Positions 30,204 through 41,229 of a stretch of DNA of 64,000 bases are shown here, piece after piece (positions within the stretch are counted from its first letter, which is position 1; the number at the start of each line of letters is the position of its first letter). Source of the DNA: Bremia lactucae (taxonomy: Eukaryota > Oomycota > Peronosporomycetes > Peronosporales > Peronosporaceae). Position numbers and translations under genes: made by a program. The notes below the pieces were generated by a model, which did no database searches, was not told the origin of the DNA, and worked only from the letters and a program-made list of their open reading frames with translations. The stretch covers positions 11,161,047-11,225,046 of the forward strand of contig NC_090610.1 in NCBI RefSeq assembly GCF_004359215.1, read 5' to 3'.

Positions 30204-30696
30204 TGTAATGGGGCACACATCGGTTGGGGTTGGAGAATCGTTGTTGTGGTACATTTACTTTATGGGTAAAACACCTTTTTAGCTAATTTTTAAAATAGTT
30301 AGTTACTAAAATTTCATTTATTATGGGTAACAAATGTATTCGCCGCCAAATATAAATCTGGCGGCCAAAATTTATTTCAAATTAGCTAGGGTAAGGTTGT
30401 TAGATTTAAATAATTAAATGAAGTGCAGTTTCCCTTTTGATCTTAAGGCGTTAAGTGCCTTTCTAAGGCTTGCGCATTGATATGTAAGAGATAGAACCCT
30501 TTCTAAGGTATACCCTCTTGGGCACTACTTGTCACTTGGTTCTACGAGCCCTTGAATCCCTTAAACTAGGATTCCTCAAGCCTTAATAGCATGTACGACT
30601 CCCTGAGATGTTTAACCCATCAGTTCAATAGAACTAAGTGACTATCTGAGTCTAAAAGTCTTCCTTTGACTTTAGGAGCGAGGTAGCTCCGCTACA
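30204..30696 (+). repeat. Gy-B 5' LTR
   Basis: 493 bp, TGTAATGGGGCACACATCGG to GAGGTAGCTCCGCTACA. It contains a short internal duplication (GGTTGGGGTTGG) that the 3' LTR lacks. Confidence 0.95.
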
Positions 30697-30715
30697 CCTA
30701 GTAGCACTTGTAGTC
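30697..30715 (+). other. Gy-B primer-binding site
   Basis: CCTAGTAGCACTTGTAGTC; other copies have CCTGGTAGCACTTGTAGTC, so this copy has one change in the TGG start. Confidence 0.65.
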
Positions 30716-30759
30716 AATTTACGCCTGAGTTTTTACAAGACTAATTTCTCACTGAAATA

Positions 30760-31800
30760 TTAGATATTCCAGAACTTTCTGAGGCGCAACGCGCAGCTTA
30801 CGACAAGATCAAAACTTAATTTGGGCTTGAGCATGTAGAGTATATTATCTCTCAGGGACCAGAGGTCCTGCATGCAAGGCTTGAAGCCTTCATGCGATAC
30901 GAAGCCTCCCTAATCGGTCAGGTCAAAGATCACATTGTGGCATCTATGCCAACCCGGTACATCTCTGTACTTGATTCGGATTCGAAAGCTCGCTCTCTAG
31001 TTGTCAATGTAAAGACATTAGAGGGAAAAGAAGGAGAAAACCTTCCTTCTTAGATTAAGCAGATGGAGATGTCCATTGGCTCCGCCTTGTTCTTAACGGA
31101 ATTGCAAAAGGGGCTATGGCCATTTCCAAACTCGGAGGTAGAGCTATAGAGTGGGCACTATCGTGCAGTACGTCCATAAACGACGCTTTTCTCCCAAAAG
31201 ATTCACTAAAACAGCAAATGACTAGAATGTTTGCACCGCCTGATCAGGTTTTTCGTACGCGAGCACGGCTCCTAGCGGCTCGACAGGGTAAAAGAACCTT
31301 AGGGGACTTTGTCAAGGAGTTGAGAACTCTCATTGCATCTATGCATCAAGACCCGGTAAAAAGAAGCAATTGTAGTAACAATCTTTATGGGGGGTCTCAA
31401 TGAGGGCGTTGCCCGGACGGAAATATTCCGATCTCATCGTGATACTTTCGAAGAGACCGTTGCCATAGCGCTACGCGCCGAGTTCGACTTTAAGTCTGCT
31501 CGCGTTAGCACGCCTGTTTACCGAACAAGCTCTTCGAGCACATGAGTTCCGTCTAATAGAGCGGAACCCATGGATTAATCCTCGTCGAAGAATGAGAAGA
31601 GGCCCTTCAAGCTGTGGAACAGCATAAGACCATCCGTAGATGTTATATGTGCGGAAGCACGAAACATTTACGCCCTGCCTGCCCCCTTCGAAATTCGCGT
31701 AAAGTTCGAAAGAGCTCCAGCTCCGACCTATACCAGAGATCTGGTACGGTGCGGGAAAACGTTGATACCCAGTAGGTGCGGGGCGCCTTACTGGGGTAGA
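30760..31800 (+). pseudogene. Gy-B gag (capsid and nucleocapsid)
   Basis: Broken frames give LEHVEYIISQGPEV, LHARLEAFMRYEASLIGQVK, VNVKTLEGKEGENLPS then a stop at about 31,051, and 31,116-31,403 (ISKLGGRAIEWALSCSTSIN, FVKELRTLIASMHQDP). RRCYMCGSTKHLRPAC near 31,635-31,690 is the CX2CX4HX4C zinc knuckle that binds the element's RNA. Multiple stops and frame changes make it inactive. Confidence 0.85.
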
Positions 31801-31810
31801 GCGAGAGTAC

Positions 31811-32254
31811 AAACCTGGCTTGCTAGTCGCTCAAGCGACTGTAAAGGGCTTTGATAAGCCGTGGTCAATTTTGATTGACTCTGGAGCGTCTTGCAATTAT
31901 GCTCGACGCTTTTCCCTCGAAGGAAGTCAACAATACGTTGAGGCGCTTAGAGCGCATAAAGGTGATACAATCACTGTTCACTTAGCGACTGGGACTCGTG
32001 CCACAGTTTCCAAAGTTCCATTGAACTTAGGTATAAAGTTTCTGGGCTTTGCCAGTATGGAACGCTGTCTCGGCCTTGATTTAAATTCGAGATATGATCT
32101 CATCCTTGGTATGGCCTGGTTAAAACACCATGAGCCATGGATTGATTGGAGGTCTAAGACCTTAGGCGCCACGTGCAATGTACCTAGCAAAGTTTTGAAG
32201 AGTCATGAACCCACCTTTGCTAGGCAACAAAACGCTATTGACGCGGATCATTGA
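31811..32254 (+). pseudogene. Gy-B aspartic protease
   Basis: Frame from 31,820: LVAQATVKGFDKPWSILIDS then GASCNYARRFSLEGSQQYVE (DSGA active site), HLATGTRATVSKVPLNLGIK, and LDLNSRYDLILGMAWLKHHE, the ILGM segment that ends the retropepsin fold. The domain itself looks intact. It is no longer linked in frame to gag or RT. Confidence 0.9.
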
Positions 32255-32439
32255 ATGCGTCTGTCAGTGTTCTAGACATTGGCATGTCTGAGTCTATAAA
32301 CTCTAATGTTGAAAACATTAATTCTGAGCCCGACTTAGCAGAAGTAAGTGGAACGGCACGTACTCTTCGAGTGACACTCGTTGTAAAAACGACTCACTGA
32401 ATGCTGAAAGCATTGTTGGCCTAAGGCCGAGTCATCAAA

Positions 32440-32799
32440 GGTGCAATATCCCTGCGATACGCGGAGTGGCACGTCTAAGTCCACCGAATATGGTCGGCCG
32501 AGGTGGCACCATACCGAGTGTCAGTAGTGACACTGTTGGTGGTTCGCCAGGACCTCAAGGGTACAATATCGATGAGATACGTGGAGTGGCATGTCTAAGT
32601 CCACCGAGTGTGGGCGGCCGATGTGACACCAAAATGAGTGTCAATAGTGACACTATTGGCGGTTCGCCAGAGCATCAAGGGTGCAATATCCATGAGATAC
32701 GTGGAGTGGCACGTCTGTGTCCACCGAGTGTGGTCGGCCGAGGTGAAACCAAAATGAGTGTCAATAGTGACATTATTCGCAGTTCGCCATGGCATTCTG
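32440..32799 (+). repeat. Tandem 120-bp repeat in protease-RT linker (3 copies)
   Basis: Units at 32,440-32,559, 32,560-32,679 and 32,680-32,799 code in frame for about 40 residues each (NIHEIRGVARLCPPSVVGRG). The inverted Gy-B copy has two units. Confidence 0.9.
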
Positions 32800-33128
32800 G
32801 GTCAATTATCCTAATGCACGTGAAGCGACACGTAAACGTTCGCGGGATAAGGAAGTTGAGTTACCTAACTCCTTGTCGAATGTCAAATTAGACACCATGT
32901 CTGTATAGAACCAATACAGGCTGGAAAACCCGGGGACGTGAATGTCCCGGCCTCTAAGAGGCGTATTGTCTCCACTCCAAGATAGGGTGGACACGAAGCG
33001 TGTATACCCTCACAAAGTGATACGAGTGAGCAATTACACACGCTTGTAATTGGTGTAAACGGTAGCATTAAAGAGGAATTTAGCCTTGCGGCAATCCCTT
33101 CGTTACACCTCTTTTAGAGCTAGACGAA

Positions 33129-34178
33129 ATGTCTATTGATGAGTGCGGCCGAGCCTTAAAGGCTGGCGACTTATCCGAGGTGGTGGTCATTCATACAGCA
33201 ATTGAGTTAAACTCTTCGTCACTTCTAGACGAAGCTGTCCTGGATGACACAAAAGCTGCACTTAGTGCGCGAAATGGGTCATTGATCCTTAATGATCCTA
33301 CGAATCCTTTTTATACCTTGATTAAGGAATTCCAAGATGTGGTATGTAGTAATCCACCATCTACCTCCGGATAGAGGTGTTTGTCATAAAATTGACTTGG
33401 TTCCGGGTACCAAATACTGTGTCACACGACAATGGCCTTTACCAAGGCAGCGTGTGACGTCATTGACGATTTCTTCCGTGCTAAGTACGAGGCTGGAATG
33501 GTACTAGAGAGCAAATCTCTCCATTCGACACCGACATTTTTTGTCAAAAAGCCAAATGGTAAGTGGCGCATTCTACATGCTTATAATAAGCTTAACGCTG
33601 TCACTATACCAGCACATGTTCTTCAAAACAATATGGTGAAATCTACAATGTATAGTGCACTGGACTTAGTCGATGCTTAATACCAACTGCTCATGCGAGC
33701 TAGCGATATCCCGCTTACAGCGGTCAGCACCCTAAGCGGTATGTTATGGGAGTGGTTGGTTATGCCACAAGGGCTTTCCAACGCCCCGGCAACATTTTAT
33801 CTTCTAGTGACGCAACTTTTCCGCCCTCATCGAGGTTATGCACAGACTTATTTCGATGACATTTTTGTCCATAGTCGTGCGGAGCAGGGTCGATCGGATA
33901 TGGAAAACCATTTACACCATCTGCGAGCAGTGCTCAAGTGTATGCGCACAAATACATTGTATGCCAATGCATCTAAATGCATTTTTAACGCAGACGAAAT
34001 TCATTTTTTGAGATGCATCATTGAAAAACGAGGCCTTAGAGCGGATCCCACTAAGGTAAAAGCCATAGTTGTTTGGCCGGGTCCTAAGAACCAAAATAGT
34101 TTACCTAAGTGGTTGAGCCTCGCCAACAACTTGCACAAATTTTGCGAGAATAACGCTGATATGGCTAGGCCATTTTAA
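33129..34178 (+). pseudogene. Gy-B reverse transcriptase
   Basis: Three frames in order: 33,129-33,374 ([32 protein letters not shown]), 33,432-33,680 ([40 protein letters not shown]) and 33,693-34,178 (GMLWEWLVMPQGLSNAPATF, YFDDIFVHS with the catalytic aspartates at 33,855-33,860). Breaks at 33,373 and 33,680 separate them, one of them a single stop codon after VDA. The polymerase motifs are otherwise all there. Confidence 0.9.
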
Positions 34179-34700
34179 AAACTCCTTAAAAAGGACACGG
34201 ATTGGTGCTACACTTACACCGATAATGATGATTTTAAAGCAGTCAAGGATAGTCTTATCCATGCTCCGATTCTGGCTCTGCTAAATCCAAATTGGCTTTA
34301 TAGCGTTGTCTGTGACGCATCGGATTTTGCCATCGGCAGTGCTCTGTTTCAAACAGATAATGATGGGCGAGAAGGTGTAATTGCGTTCGAGTCTAGACAG
34401 CTTAAAGCTGCGGAAAAGAACTACCCAGTTCATGACAAAGAGTTACTTGCAATGATTTATGCTCTTGTCAAGTTCATGGTTAATCTGCTAGGCTCTGAGT
34501 CGTTTGTGATATATACATATATTACGTGTCTTTGCGTACTGCGACTAAGTCGCTCCATCTATCACAGAGAATGGCTCGATGGCTTTGCTCAGTCCTGAAT
34601 ACAATTTCGAGGTGAAATATAAGCCTGACAAGCAGAATGGTTTGGCTGATGCGTTATTACGCAGGTCGGATCATGAGACTATAATGTCGCCTATTACTGA
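34179..34700 (+). pseudogene. Gy-B RNase H
   Basis: After a stop at 34,176-34,178, the frame continues KLLKKDTDWCYTYTDNDDFK, VVCDASDFAIGSALFQTDND and AFESRQLKAAEKNYPVHDKE. The end (EVKYKPDKQNGLADALL) is near 34,610-34,660. Same content as 8,230-8,700. Confidence 0.85.
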
Positions 34701-35341
34701 AGTAATCCGTTTCTTCCCGTACCCACAGGGTGTTGGGAGTTCATTATTATGATGCAGTTTTCGGCCTACCGAAAGATTCGACCAGTAATACGGGCATAGT
34801 GGTCTTGATCGATTAAGTAAAATGGCTCACTTAGCGGCTGTGCCGGATACCATTGATGGTGAAGGTACCGCAAGGCTGTTCATCGATCGCGTGTTTCGAC
34901 AACACAGTTTGCCTGTGGCGATTATCTCCGATCGGGACCCCGTTTCACGGGTAAATTCCGGAAATCAGTTTTCCGAGTGCTGGCAACATATTGGACATGT
35001 CCACCGCGGACCATCCGCAGACCGATGGTCAAAGTGAACGTGCCAATCGCGTCATTGAAGACGTTTTACGCAGCGCGTGTGCTCAGACATCAAAGCGCTA
35101 GAGCTCAATGCTCCCAGTGGTGGAATTTGGGTTAAATAACGCTGTACATGTTTCAACAGGCTATACTCCGTTCTATGGCAACAGTCTCACCCACCCACGC
35201 GTTCCATTAACGATACCACTGCGTGATTCAGGGCTTGGTGGAGGAGAATTAGCCGGTAAGCTTGCTGATATCAGCCCTGTTACCGTTCGGAAACAAGTAA
35301 GGAGTTTCTCGCGACGCGATTTAGTGTCTCAAGATATGTAA
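34701..35341 (+). pseudogene. Gy-B integrase core, zinc domain deleted
   Basis: The sequence jumps from the end of RNase H (GAAGTAATCCGTTT, 34,698-34,711) straight to the linker before the core (CTTCCCGTACCCACAGGG). About 370 bp present at 8,755-9,125, which hold the HHCC zinc domain, are missing. The core follows in broken frames: HLAAVPDTIDGEGTARLFID, VFRQHSLPVAIISDRDPV, then VVEFGLNNAVHVSTGYTPFY. Confidence 0.85.
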
Positions 35342-36111
35342 GGGATACAATGGCTGATAGCCAAGTCAAGCAAAAAGAACAAGCATATGCCAAAAGTGGA
35401 AGCCGTACTAATTATATTATGGTTGGAGACCGAGTTTTACTAAACGCTAAAAATCTTCCTACCAACTTGGTTTCCGCGGTCTTCAAGACCAGATTGCGCC
35501 CGCGCTTTATTTAATTATTTACGGTCGTGGCCAAGAAGGGCCTAGCTTATACGGTTAGCCTTCCTAGCAAGCTGCGTACACACCCAGTATTCTACGTTGG
35601 CTTGCTCATGCCATATCGGGACCCTCCCCACGTGGACTTCACGGCACTTGCGCCGAGACAGGCGGTCCTGCCGCAGATTGCTGCATCCTCACCAGGATAT
35701 CCAGCTGGCCCTCTAAACGAGGCTTCTGACGCTCCAGCGTTGAAAGACGGCCCCGAACCGTTTCAAAAGAGCTCTCAACCCGAGCAAGGACCTCACGAAG
35801 AAGTTGCAGCTCGTGCCGTAGAGCATCAAATGTTTCCGCCAAAATTTCGGCCCCCTCCCGCGCTGCTTGATGCGCGGGGGGGCCTTCACATTCATGTGGA
35901 GAACTTTTTGAAGCTACGTCGTCGCAAGGGTCAATACCAGTATCTGGTGAAGTGGCTAGGGATCCCCTCTTCTGAAAACTCTTGGGAGTTCGAGGTACCT
36001 CTTCAGCAAGATTGCCCATTCGCCGTTGACATTTTTGAGCGCCAAGCTCAGGGCCAACTCGCGTCAAACGACGCTTCCCACCACCAAACGTGGAATAAGG
36101 TGGATCTATAG
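35342..36111 (+). pseudogene. Gy-B integrase C-terminus and chromodomain
   Basis: 35,360-35,510 gives KQKEQAYAKSGSRTN, VGDRVLLNAKNLPTNLVSAV; 35,527-36,111 is open for 194 codons: VAKKGLAYTVSLPSKLRTHP, VFYVGLLMPYRDPP, a Pro/Glu-rich spacer, FPPKFRPPPALLDARGG and the chromodomain (YQYLVKWLGIPSSENSWEFE). This is the best-preserved integrase tail in the window. The minus strand is also open for 142 codons over the same stretch. Confidence 0.9.
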
Positions 36112-36945
36112 CCTCAGTGCGGCTTCGATCCTTGGTTGTATGGTCAACCGAAGCACTGAAATATCGGCTAGGCCTTTCTTCGTTTGTGGCATAAATGCCG
36201 AACGTAATTGGCCTTTGGCCTTAAGCTTAGGGAAATCGAAGCGAATCTTCCGTTCCGAACGAATATCACCTCTACCCGCAGGCTCTCTGATATTCCAGAT
36301 ATTACGAAGTCGTCGGGCCCCGGTGGACCCAGTTCTCAAAAGAGACTTCGTTTTCACTCCTTGTTTCGTTTGAAAACAAAACGATCGGAATTTCCCTCAT
36401 GGAGGTCACCGAAGCCCCACGGACTTGATCACGTAAACGCGTCAGATACTGGCTTCGCGTCATTACCTTTGGCGTAAGGTATTGCTCATGAAGAGCGTCG
36501 CGGGCATCAATCTCCTCCGGCGTTCTCGCCGGGTCACCGGAGATCCAGGTGCCAAGCTGTGACCCACTATCTGTTTGGGTAGCTCGTCCGCACTAAGCGG
36601 ATTGAATCTATATTCACTATGAGCTTTAGCTTTCGCTATCTCGGCAGCCCGACGATGAGCTCTTTGCACTATGAGGATTATCCGCTTTTGCTCTTAATCG
36701 AGCGGATTCGTTATGATATTGGACTCATGGTCCCGTGTCCTGCTCAATGCAGTTAAGACATCAGCGGCACCACGTTCTGGGAACGGGTTGGGGGCCCGCC
36801 GACGTTCATCCGGAGGAGAAGGCGAGACAGAACATTCGCTCTTTCTCCTCCTCCTCTGATGGGGATTGACTTTTAAAGTCCGCCATTCCCTCATCGTCGA
36901 GGAAGGTGCTAAGAGTCTGTGACGCACCCTTGATTGTCATGAGAC
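35639..36945 (-). CDS. Gy-B antisense gene, copy 2 (frameshifted)
   Basis: From the probable start near 36,945 (MTIKGASQTLSTFLDDEGMA) the minus strand carries EEEEKER and APNPFPERGAADVLTALSRT (36,694-36,927), RAHRRAAEIAKAKAHSEYRF (36,463-36,669), RSERKIRFDFPKLKAKGQLR (36,106-36,357) and then 36,067-35,639. The last part crosses the chromodomain and ends in a heptad-rich stretch (FDALRHELQLLREVLARVES). Block order equals copy 1 (10,155-11,346). Where it overlaps the integrase-chromodomain spacer, I count 4 silent changes on the sense side against few on the antisense side, so the overlapping part may be a passive opening. Function unknown. Confidence 0.4.
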
Positions 36946-37039
36946 AAAGGAATGAAAAACACAACCGAACCGTTAGCTGTTTATGTCCCAACCTCAAAGA
37001 GGAAATGAAGCGAATGTTGTCACTTGGTGTCAACAGTCT

Positions 37040-37051
37040 TATGGGGGTGGG
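37040..37051 (+). other. Gy-B polypurine tract
   Basis: TATGGGGGTGGG ends at the first base of the 3' LTR. Confidence 0.7.
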
Positions 37052-37535
37052 TGTAATGGGGCACACATCGGTTGGAGAATCGTTGTTGTGGTTCATTTAC
37101 TTTATGGGTAAAATACCCTTTTATCTATTTTTTAAAATAGTAAGTTACTAAAATCCCATTTATTATGGGTAACAAATGTGGTCGCCGCCAGATATAAATC
37201 TGGCGGCTGAAATTTATTTTAAATTAGCAAGGTAAGGTTGTTAGATTTAAATAATTAAATAAGTGCAGTTTCCCTTTTGATCTTAAAGCGTTAAGTGCCT
37301 TTCTAAGGCTTGCGCATTGATCTGTAAGAGATAGAACCCTTTCTAAGGTATACCCTCTTGGGCACTACTTGTCACTTGGTTCTACGAACCCCTGAATCCC
37401 TTGAACTAGGATTCCTTGAGCTTAATAGCTTGTACGACTCCCTGAGTTGTTAAACCCATTAGTTCAAGAGAACTAAGTGACCGTCTGAGTCTAAAAGTCT
37501 TCCTTTGACTTTAGGAGCGAGGTAGCTCCGCTTCA
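37052..37535 (+). repeat. Gy-B 3' LTR
   Basis: 484 bp, TGTAATGGGGCACACATCGG to CTCCGCTTCA, followed by the TTTAC duplication. Confidence 0.95.
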
Positions 37536-37816
37536 TTTACTTCTTGAAACAAGTCTAGTACACAATTCATTTGATAAAAGCTCGGCGTTTTCCGGAAGTT
37601 ACGACAACACTTAATTACACTGTTGCCAAACTTCTTTAAGTCTTTCTTGAAAATCAGCACACTGGTAGAGTTTTTATTACCGGACAGTTCTTGGAGAGCA
37701 AAAATGTTTGGAACAGGGCCAATATTTGAATGCATTATGACACTCAATACGCTTTTCTTGACACCATAGGACTCTCTTGTCGCCTGATGCCTACACCTAC
37801 TCACCATCCAGACCAA
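37536..37816 (-). pseudogene. 5' part of a host ORF split by Gy-B
   Basis: The minus-strand frame runs RHQATRESYGVKKSVLSVIM, HSNIGPVPNIFALQELSGNK, FGNSVIKCCRNFRKTPSFYQ and enters the 3' LTR at 37,536. Joined to 30,203-30,048 it would give about 145 codons. An ATGGTGAGT near 37,805 could be a splice donor, so the true gene start is unclear. It lies 93 bp downstream of the KAE1 stop on the same strand. Not recognised. Confidence 0.45.
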
Positions 37817-37909
37817 CCTACTTTACAAAGTCTGTCCTTGCTCATAGGTGCGAAAGATACGAACCCTTTATATATAAGTACTGAGAAAGCCATGCTATGT
37901 CAGCCTACT

Positions 37910-39364
37910 CTAATCCGTGCGCCAAATAACAGAAACCTCGTCGGTGCGATATCTATATATGCAAAGAAGCCGAAAGCGTCGTTACTACAAATACTATCGA
38001 AGTAATAAGTTTACAATCATGCAACCGTACCTTTGCGTACAAGTCGCTTCTTCCAGCGGCGTAGTCTGTCCGTATTGAAATTCAAGAACACCAGCTTGAG
38101 CAATCATCGCACCATTGTCGACACAATAGCGCTGATCCATTGCACAGACGCGCCCATTTCGCTCTTTTGCCATAATTTCCATCATCTCCTGCAACCGAAG
38201 GTTGCATCCGACGCCACCGACGATTAGCACCTCTGATTGTCCACAATGAGCCATCGCACGCTCTGTAATTTCGACCTAAAAGTTAATGATATGAGCTTCA
38301 AATTATACAGGTAAGCAAGCTGCTGACTAGGGAATCACATGGCATACAAGCATGGCAAAAACTGTCTCTTGTAACGAGAAGCACAAATCCGCCTTGGTAC
38401 ATTCACCTGACTCTATCTTGTTGCTGCAAGCAGAACAGTTAAAAATTGTACGGCATACTAATGTGGGACTAATCACTATGAAAGCTTGTACCTACTTTGC
38501 TTCCTTCTCAATAAATGTAGATATACCCGAGAACGATACATCCATACCCTTCACAATGTAAGGTAGCTCAATATACTTTTTGCCCCTAAATCAATAACAA
38601 TTATGTTCAGCTATCACAGCAAAACGAAAAAGGTGATTAAAGAAAATGCGATAGCTCGTACTCTCTGGCCAGCACTTCAATATTGTACCCTGGGCTCGGG
38701 TCGTTTGACAGCTCCAGGACTCGTGCGAACCGGTCAAGACAATTCCCGACAGCAATATCAATTGTTTCACCAAATATGCGATAGCTACACATAAAGAATC
38801 AAAGTCAGTCCGAATTTTGACTCAATTTCATAAAAGATTGACGCTACACCATTGCATCGAGTAGGCGATGACCTGAGTGTTGCCCCCACTCACGTACAAT
38901 ACGACAGGGTCAGCAGCTTTGGTCACCGACCGACCCATTTCAATATCTATGACAGTGGGATTTTTAAGCGAAGCAAAACTAGATCAATTGCATTGACACT
39001 TACGACCGACACAATGATTGACGCCAACTAGCGGCTTGTCCCACAAAAGCGAAAGCATGCGCGCACAGACTGCAGCAGAGCACAACGGACCGCCCATCCC
39101 TGGACCCTTTGTATAACAAATACAGTCTAATTGATTTGGAGAGATGGCGGCATCAATTAGCGCTGTGCGAACGATGCCCACTATGTGATTCTGGTGATGC
39201 CACGCCGTCTCGCGCGGCAGAAAACCTTGGCCTGGTGGTGTAATATAAGTCTTCCGCGGGTTAGACAAGATCTCTGTTGATCCATCCGCAAGGTAGCGGA
39301 TGATACCAACTCCGAGTTTGTTAGCGCTACCCTCGATGCCCATGGCAAGCATTGGTTGCGTCAT
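37910..39364 (-). CDS. KAE1: tRNA N6-adenosine threonylcarbamoyltransferase (KAE1/OSGEP)
   Basis: 344 aa in seven exons: 39,364-39,004; 38,946-38,850; 38,784-38,662; 38,585-38,496; 38,423-38,348; 38,275-38,031; 37,952-37,910. It is the catalytic subunit of the KEOPS complex, which makes t6A at position 37 of ANN-decoding tRNAs. Family marks: [17 protein letters not shown] (start), [11 protein letters not shown], the metal-binding NHCVGHIEMG with His117 and His121 (split by intron 1), [58 protein letters not shown] with Asp302, and the C-terminus [15 protein letters not shown]. Length fits the family (about 335-350). The second exon ends at a GTGTAG donor, the weakest splice site in the model. 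Confidence 0.95.
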
Positions 39365-39887
39365 GGGTAAAATTATGTTAATGGCAGCACTCCGTCGAGA
39401 TTATGTGACAGCCCTTTGACTTTATTTTAACGTTGCTGACATATTGATTATTAATTAAGTTTAAATGCAAAAGTCATTATTCCGAATAGAATCAAGGCAG
39501 CGTTGCACATGAGCTCATTCTCCGCTCGAAAAAAGGTGGACATACAGAAATCTTATGCTTGAAGGTAGCACATAAACCGAATGCTCAAGCTCAAGTTCAG
39601 CAATTGCAAATTTATGAACAAATTTGTCGCTTATGCATTTCGCACGAATTACTCTGTGAATGACATTGTGTTCTATATGAAGGTGATAGAAACAAGAGCT
39701 AGTTATGGCACGTGCACATTACAAATGGAACTTGACCTCGGCAATATTGTATTCCTGATTTTTTTTACCATAGATGCCTTCGCTGCTTTTGTTTACGCTG
39801 AGCTGAAGCAATCTCACTTTCAAATAAATTCTGGTGGTGCTAGTTAAATGAATAATTTTTCTTGTATTACATGCAACGATTTTTCGT
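39365..39887. other. Intergenic between KAE1 and VTI1
   Basis: The two genes run in the same direction. No further gene, repeat or retroelement is recognised; the KAE1 promoter must lie here. Confidence 0.5.
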
Positions 39888-40880
39888 TTACTTTTTCTTA
39901 AAAATGCCAAAATAAATGAGCAATAAAATAGCGACAATAATGAATCCGGCGGCAATCGACAGGGCCATGCGCTGGCGTTTGTTTCGCGCTGACATGCGGC
40001 CGACGATATTGCCGCCACGACGAGCCATCTCATTCACACCTTTAACCTTTGCATGCGTAGCTTCAATCTTCTCGCGATTTCGGCTAAGTTCCTCGCCAAT
40101 TGCAAGAGCTGACATCGCAGGAAGACACGTCAATTTTTGTCGTAAAAAGCGGCAATGGTGAATAACGTACCAACTTCTTCGGTGTCAGCAATTTCTTTTC
40201 GGGCAGCTACTAATCTGTTGGTCGTTCCTTGCATTCTGCGACAATAAATAGTAAGAAAGCTATTTTTCGGACTCCGTCAAGCAGCTGATCACACAACTCA
40301 CTTAGTAGTAGCTGCTGCCATGCGATCGCGGTGGTCCACTAAAGCCTAATTGTAATTGAGTAAAAATGCAATATCAGCATATCATTCACTCCCTTCTGCA
40401 GTGAGCAACCCAACAATGTCATCTTACGGCATTGTCATCGCGGTCACCAAAAAGTCCCTCGCGCTCCACTTTTTCGCGAATTTTTGTTAGCTCCCCATAC
40501 AGTGAAGCCAAGCTTTTTTTGTACTGGTGTATTTTATTCGAAAGCTCGCGACGAGTGTTTGCATCCAAGCTTCTCACCTCCAGCTCCATCTGCTGAATCT
40601 GCAAATTACTCAAGCCACACACAATGAATGCCCCAGGTCAATCTTCAGCATATAATCTTTAAACCTACCAGCTGCGTCGCTTGAGTCAACAAATCGCCCA
40701 CATGCACGATGCTCGCCTTCTTTTTGTCTGCAACAGGCAGTCAGTTTCCATAACTTCAATTGGTTTCGACAGATTCTCACCCTTCTGCTCATCAAACGAA
40801 GCAATCTCGCTAAGCTTTTTTGAGATATCGCTTGCTAATGTGCGATACTCTTCGTCGTACCCGTCGAAGATTGTGGTCAT
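39888..40880 (-). CDS. VTI1: VTI1-type Qb-SNARE
   Basis: 219 aa in six exons: 40,880-40,781; 40,727-40,669; 40,598-40,428; 40,345-40,302; 40,235-40,171; 40,108-39,888. Vti1 acts in fusion of vesicles at the Golgi, endosome and vacuole. The N-terminal three-helix domain is seen in FDGYDEEYRTLASDISKKL and IQQMELEVRSLDANTRRELS. The SNARE coil is TTNRLVAARKEIADTEEVAL, IGEELSRNREKIEATHAKVK, GGNIVGRMSARNKRQR. The C-terminal anchor is MALSIAAGFIIVAILLLIYF, followed by GIFKKK. Size matches the family (about 217-232). A Met 9 codons upstream of the chosen start is also in frame. Confidence 0.9.
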
Positions 40881-41229
40881 CCTGCCCGAGCGATGTCGCA
40901 GAAGCAATTGGCCGCTCTTTTTTTAATGCGTGATGTGGCGCACTCAAATGCATTCGTATGGGAAGATGCTAGTTAGAATTGCTAAATTGTATCAAGTTTG
41001 TTCCATAATGCAAAATAGCATCTTTACAGAGAAACTACTGACGGATTCGTACAAGTACATGAATAGGGGAAAATTTCATTTTGAAATTGGAAGCAGAGCC
41101 AGTTGGCAAGTACAAATCATCGATCATGCGTATAAAGAGGTGTCTGTACCGTACACCTAAAATAAGGGCTTGTGCTGAATTGATGCATTGACGCGTGTCA
41201 TTTTAAAAATTACATTCTGTGGCAGCAAA

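Larger units (their letters stand above)
30204..37535 (+). mobile_element. Complete Gy-B chromovirus (Ty3/gypsy), 7,332 bp
   Basis: Full order: 5' LTR 30,204-30,696, primer-binding site, gag, zinc knuckle, protease, tandem-repeat linker, reverse transcriptase, RNase H, integrase, chromodomain, antisense gene (minus strand), polypurine tract, 3' LTR 37,052-37,535. It is flanked by TTTAC on both sides (30,199-30,203 and 37,536-37,540), a true target duplication. The LTRs differ at a few dozen positions by eye (roughly 93 per cent identity), so the insertion is not recent. gag, RT and RNase H carry stops and the integrase zinc domain is deleted, so it cannot move by itself. It inserted into a minus-strand host frame. 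Confidence 0.95.
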
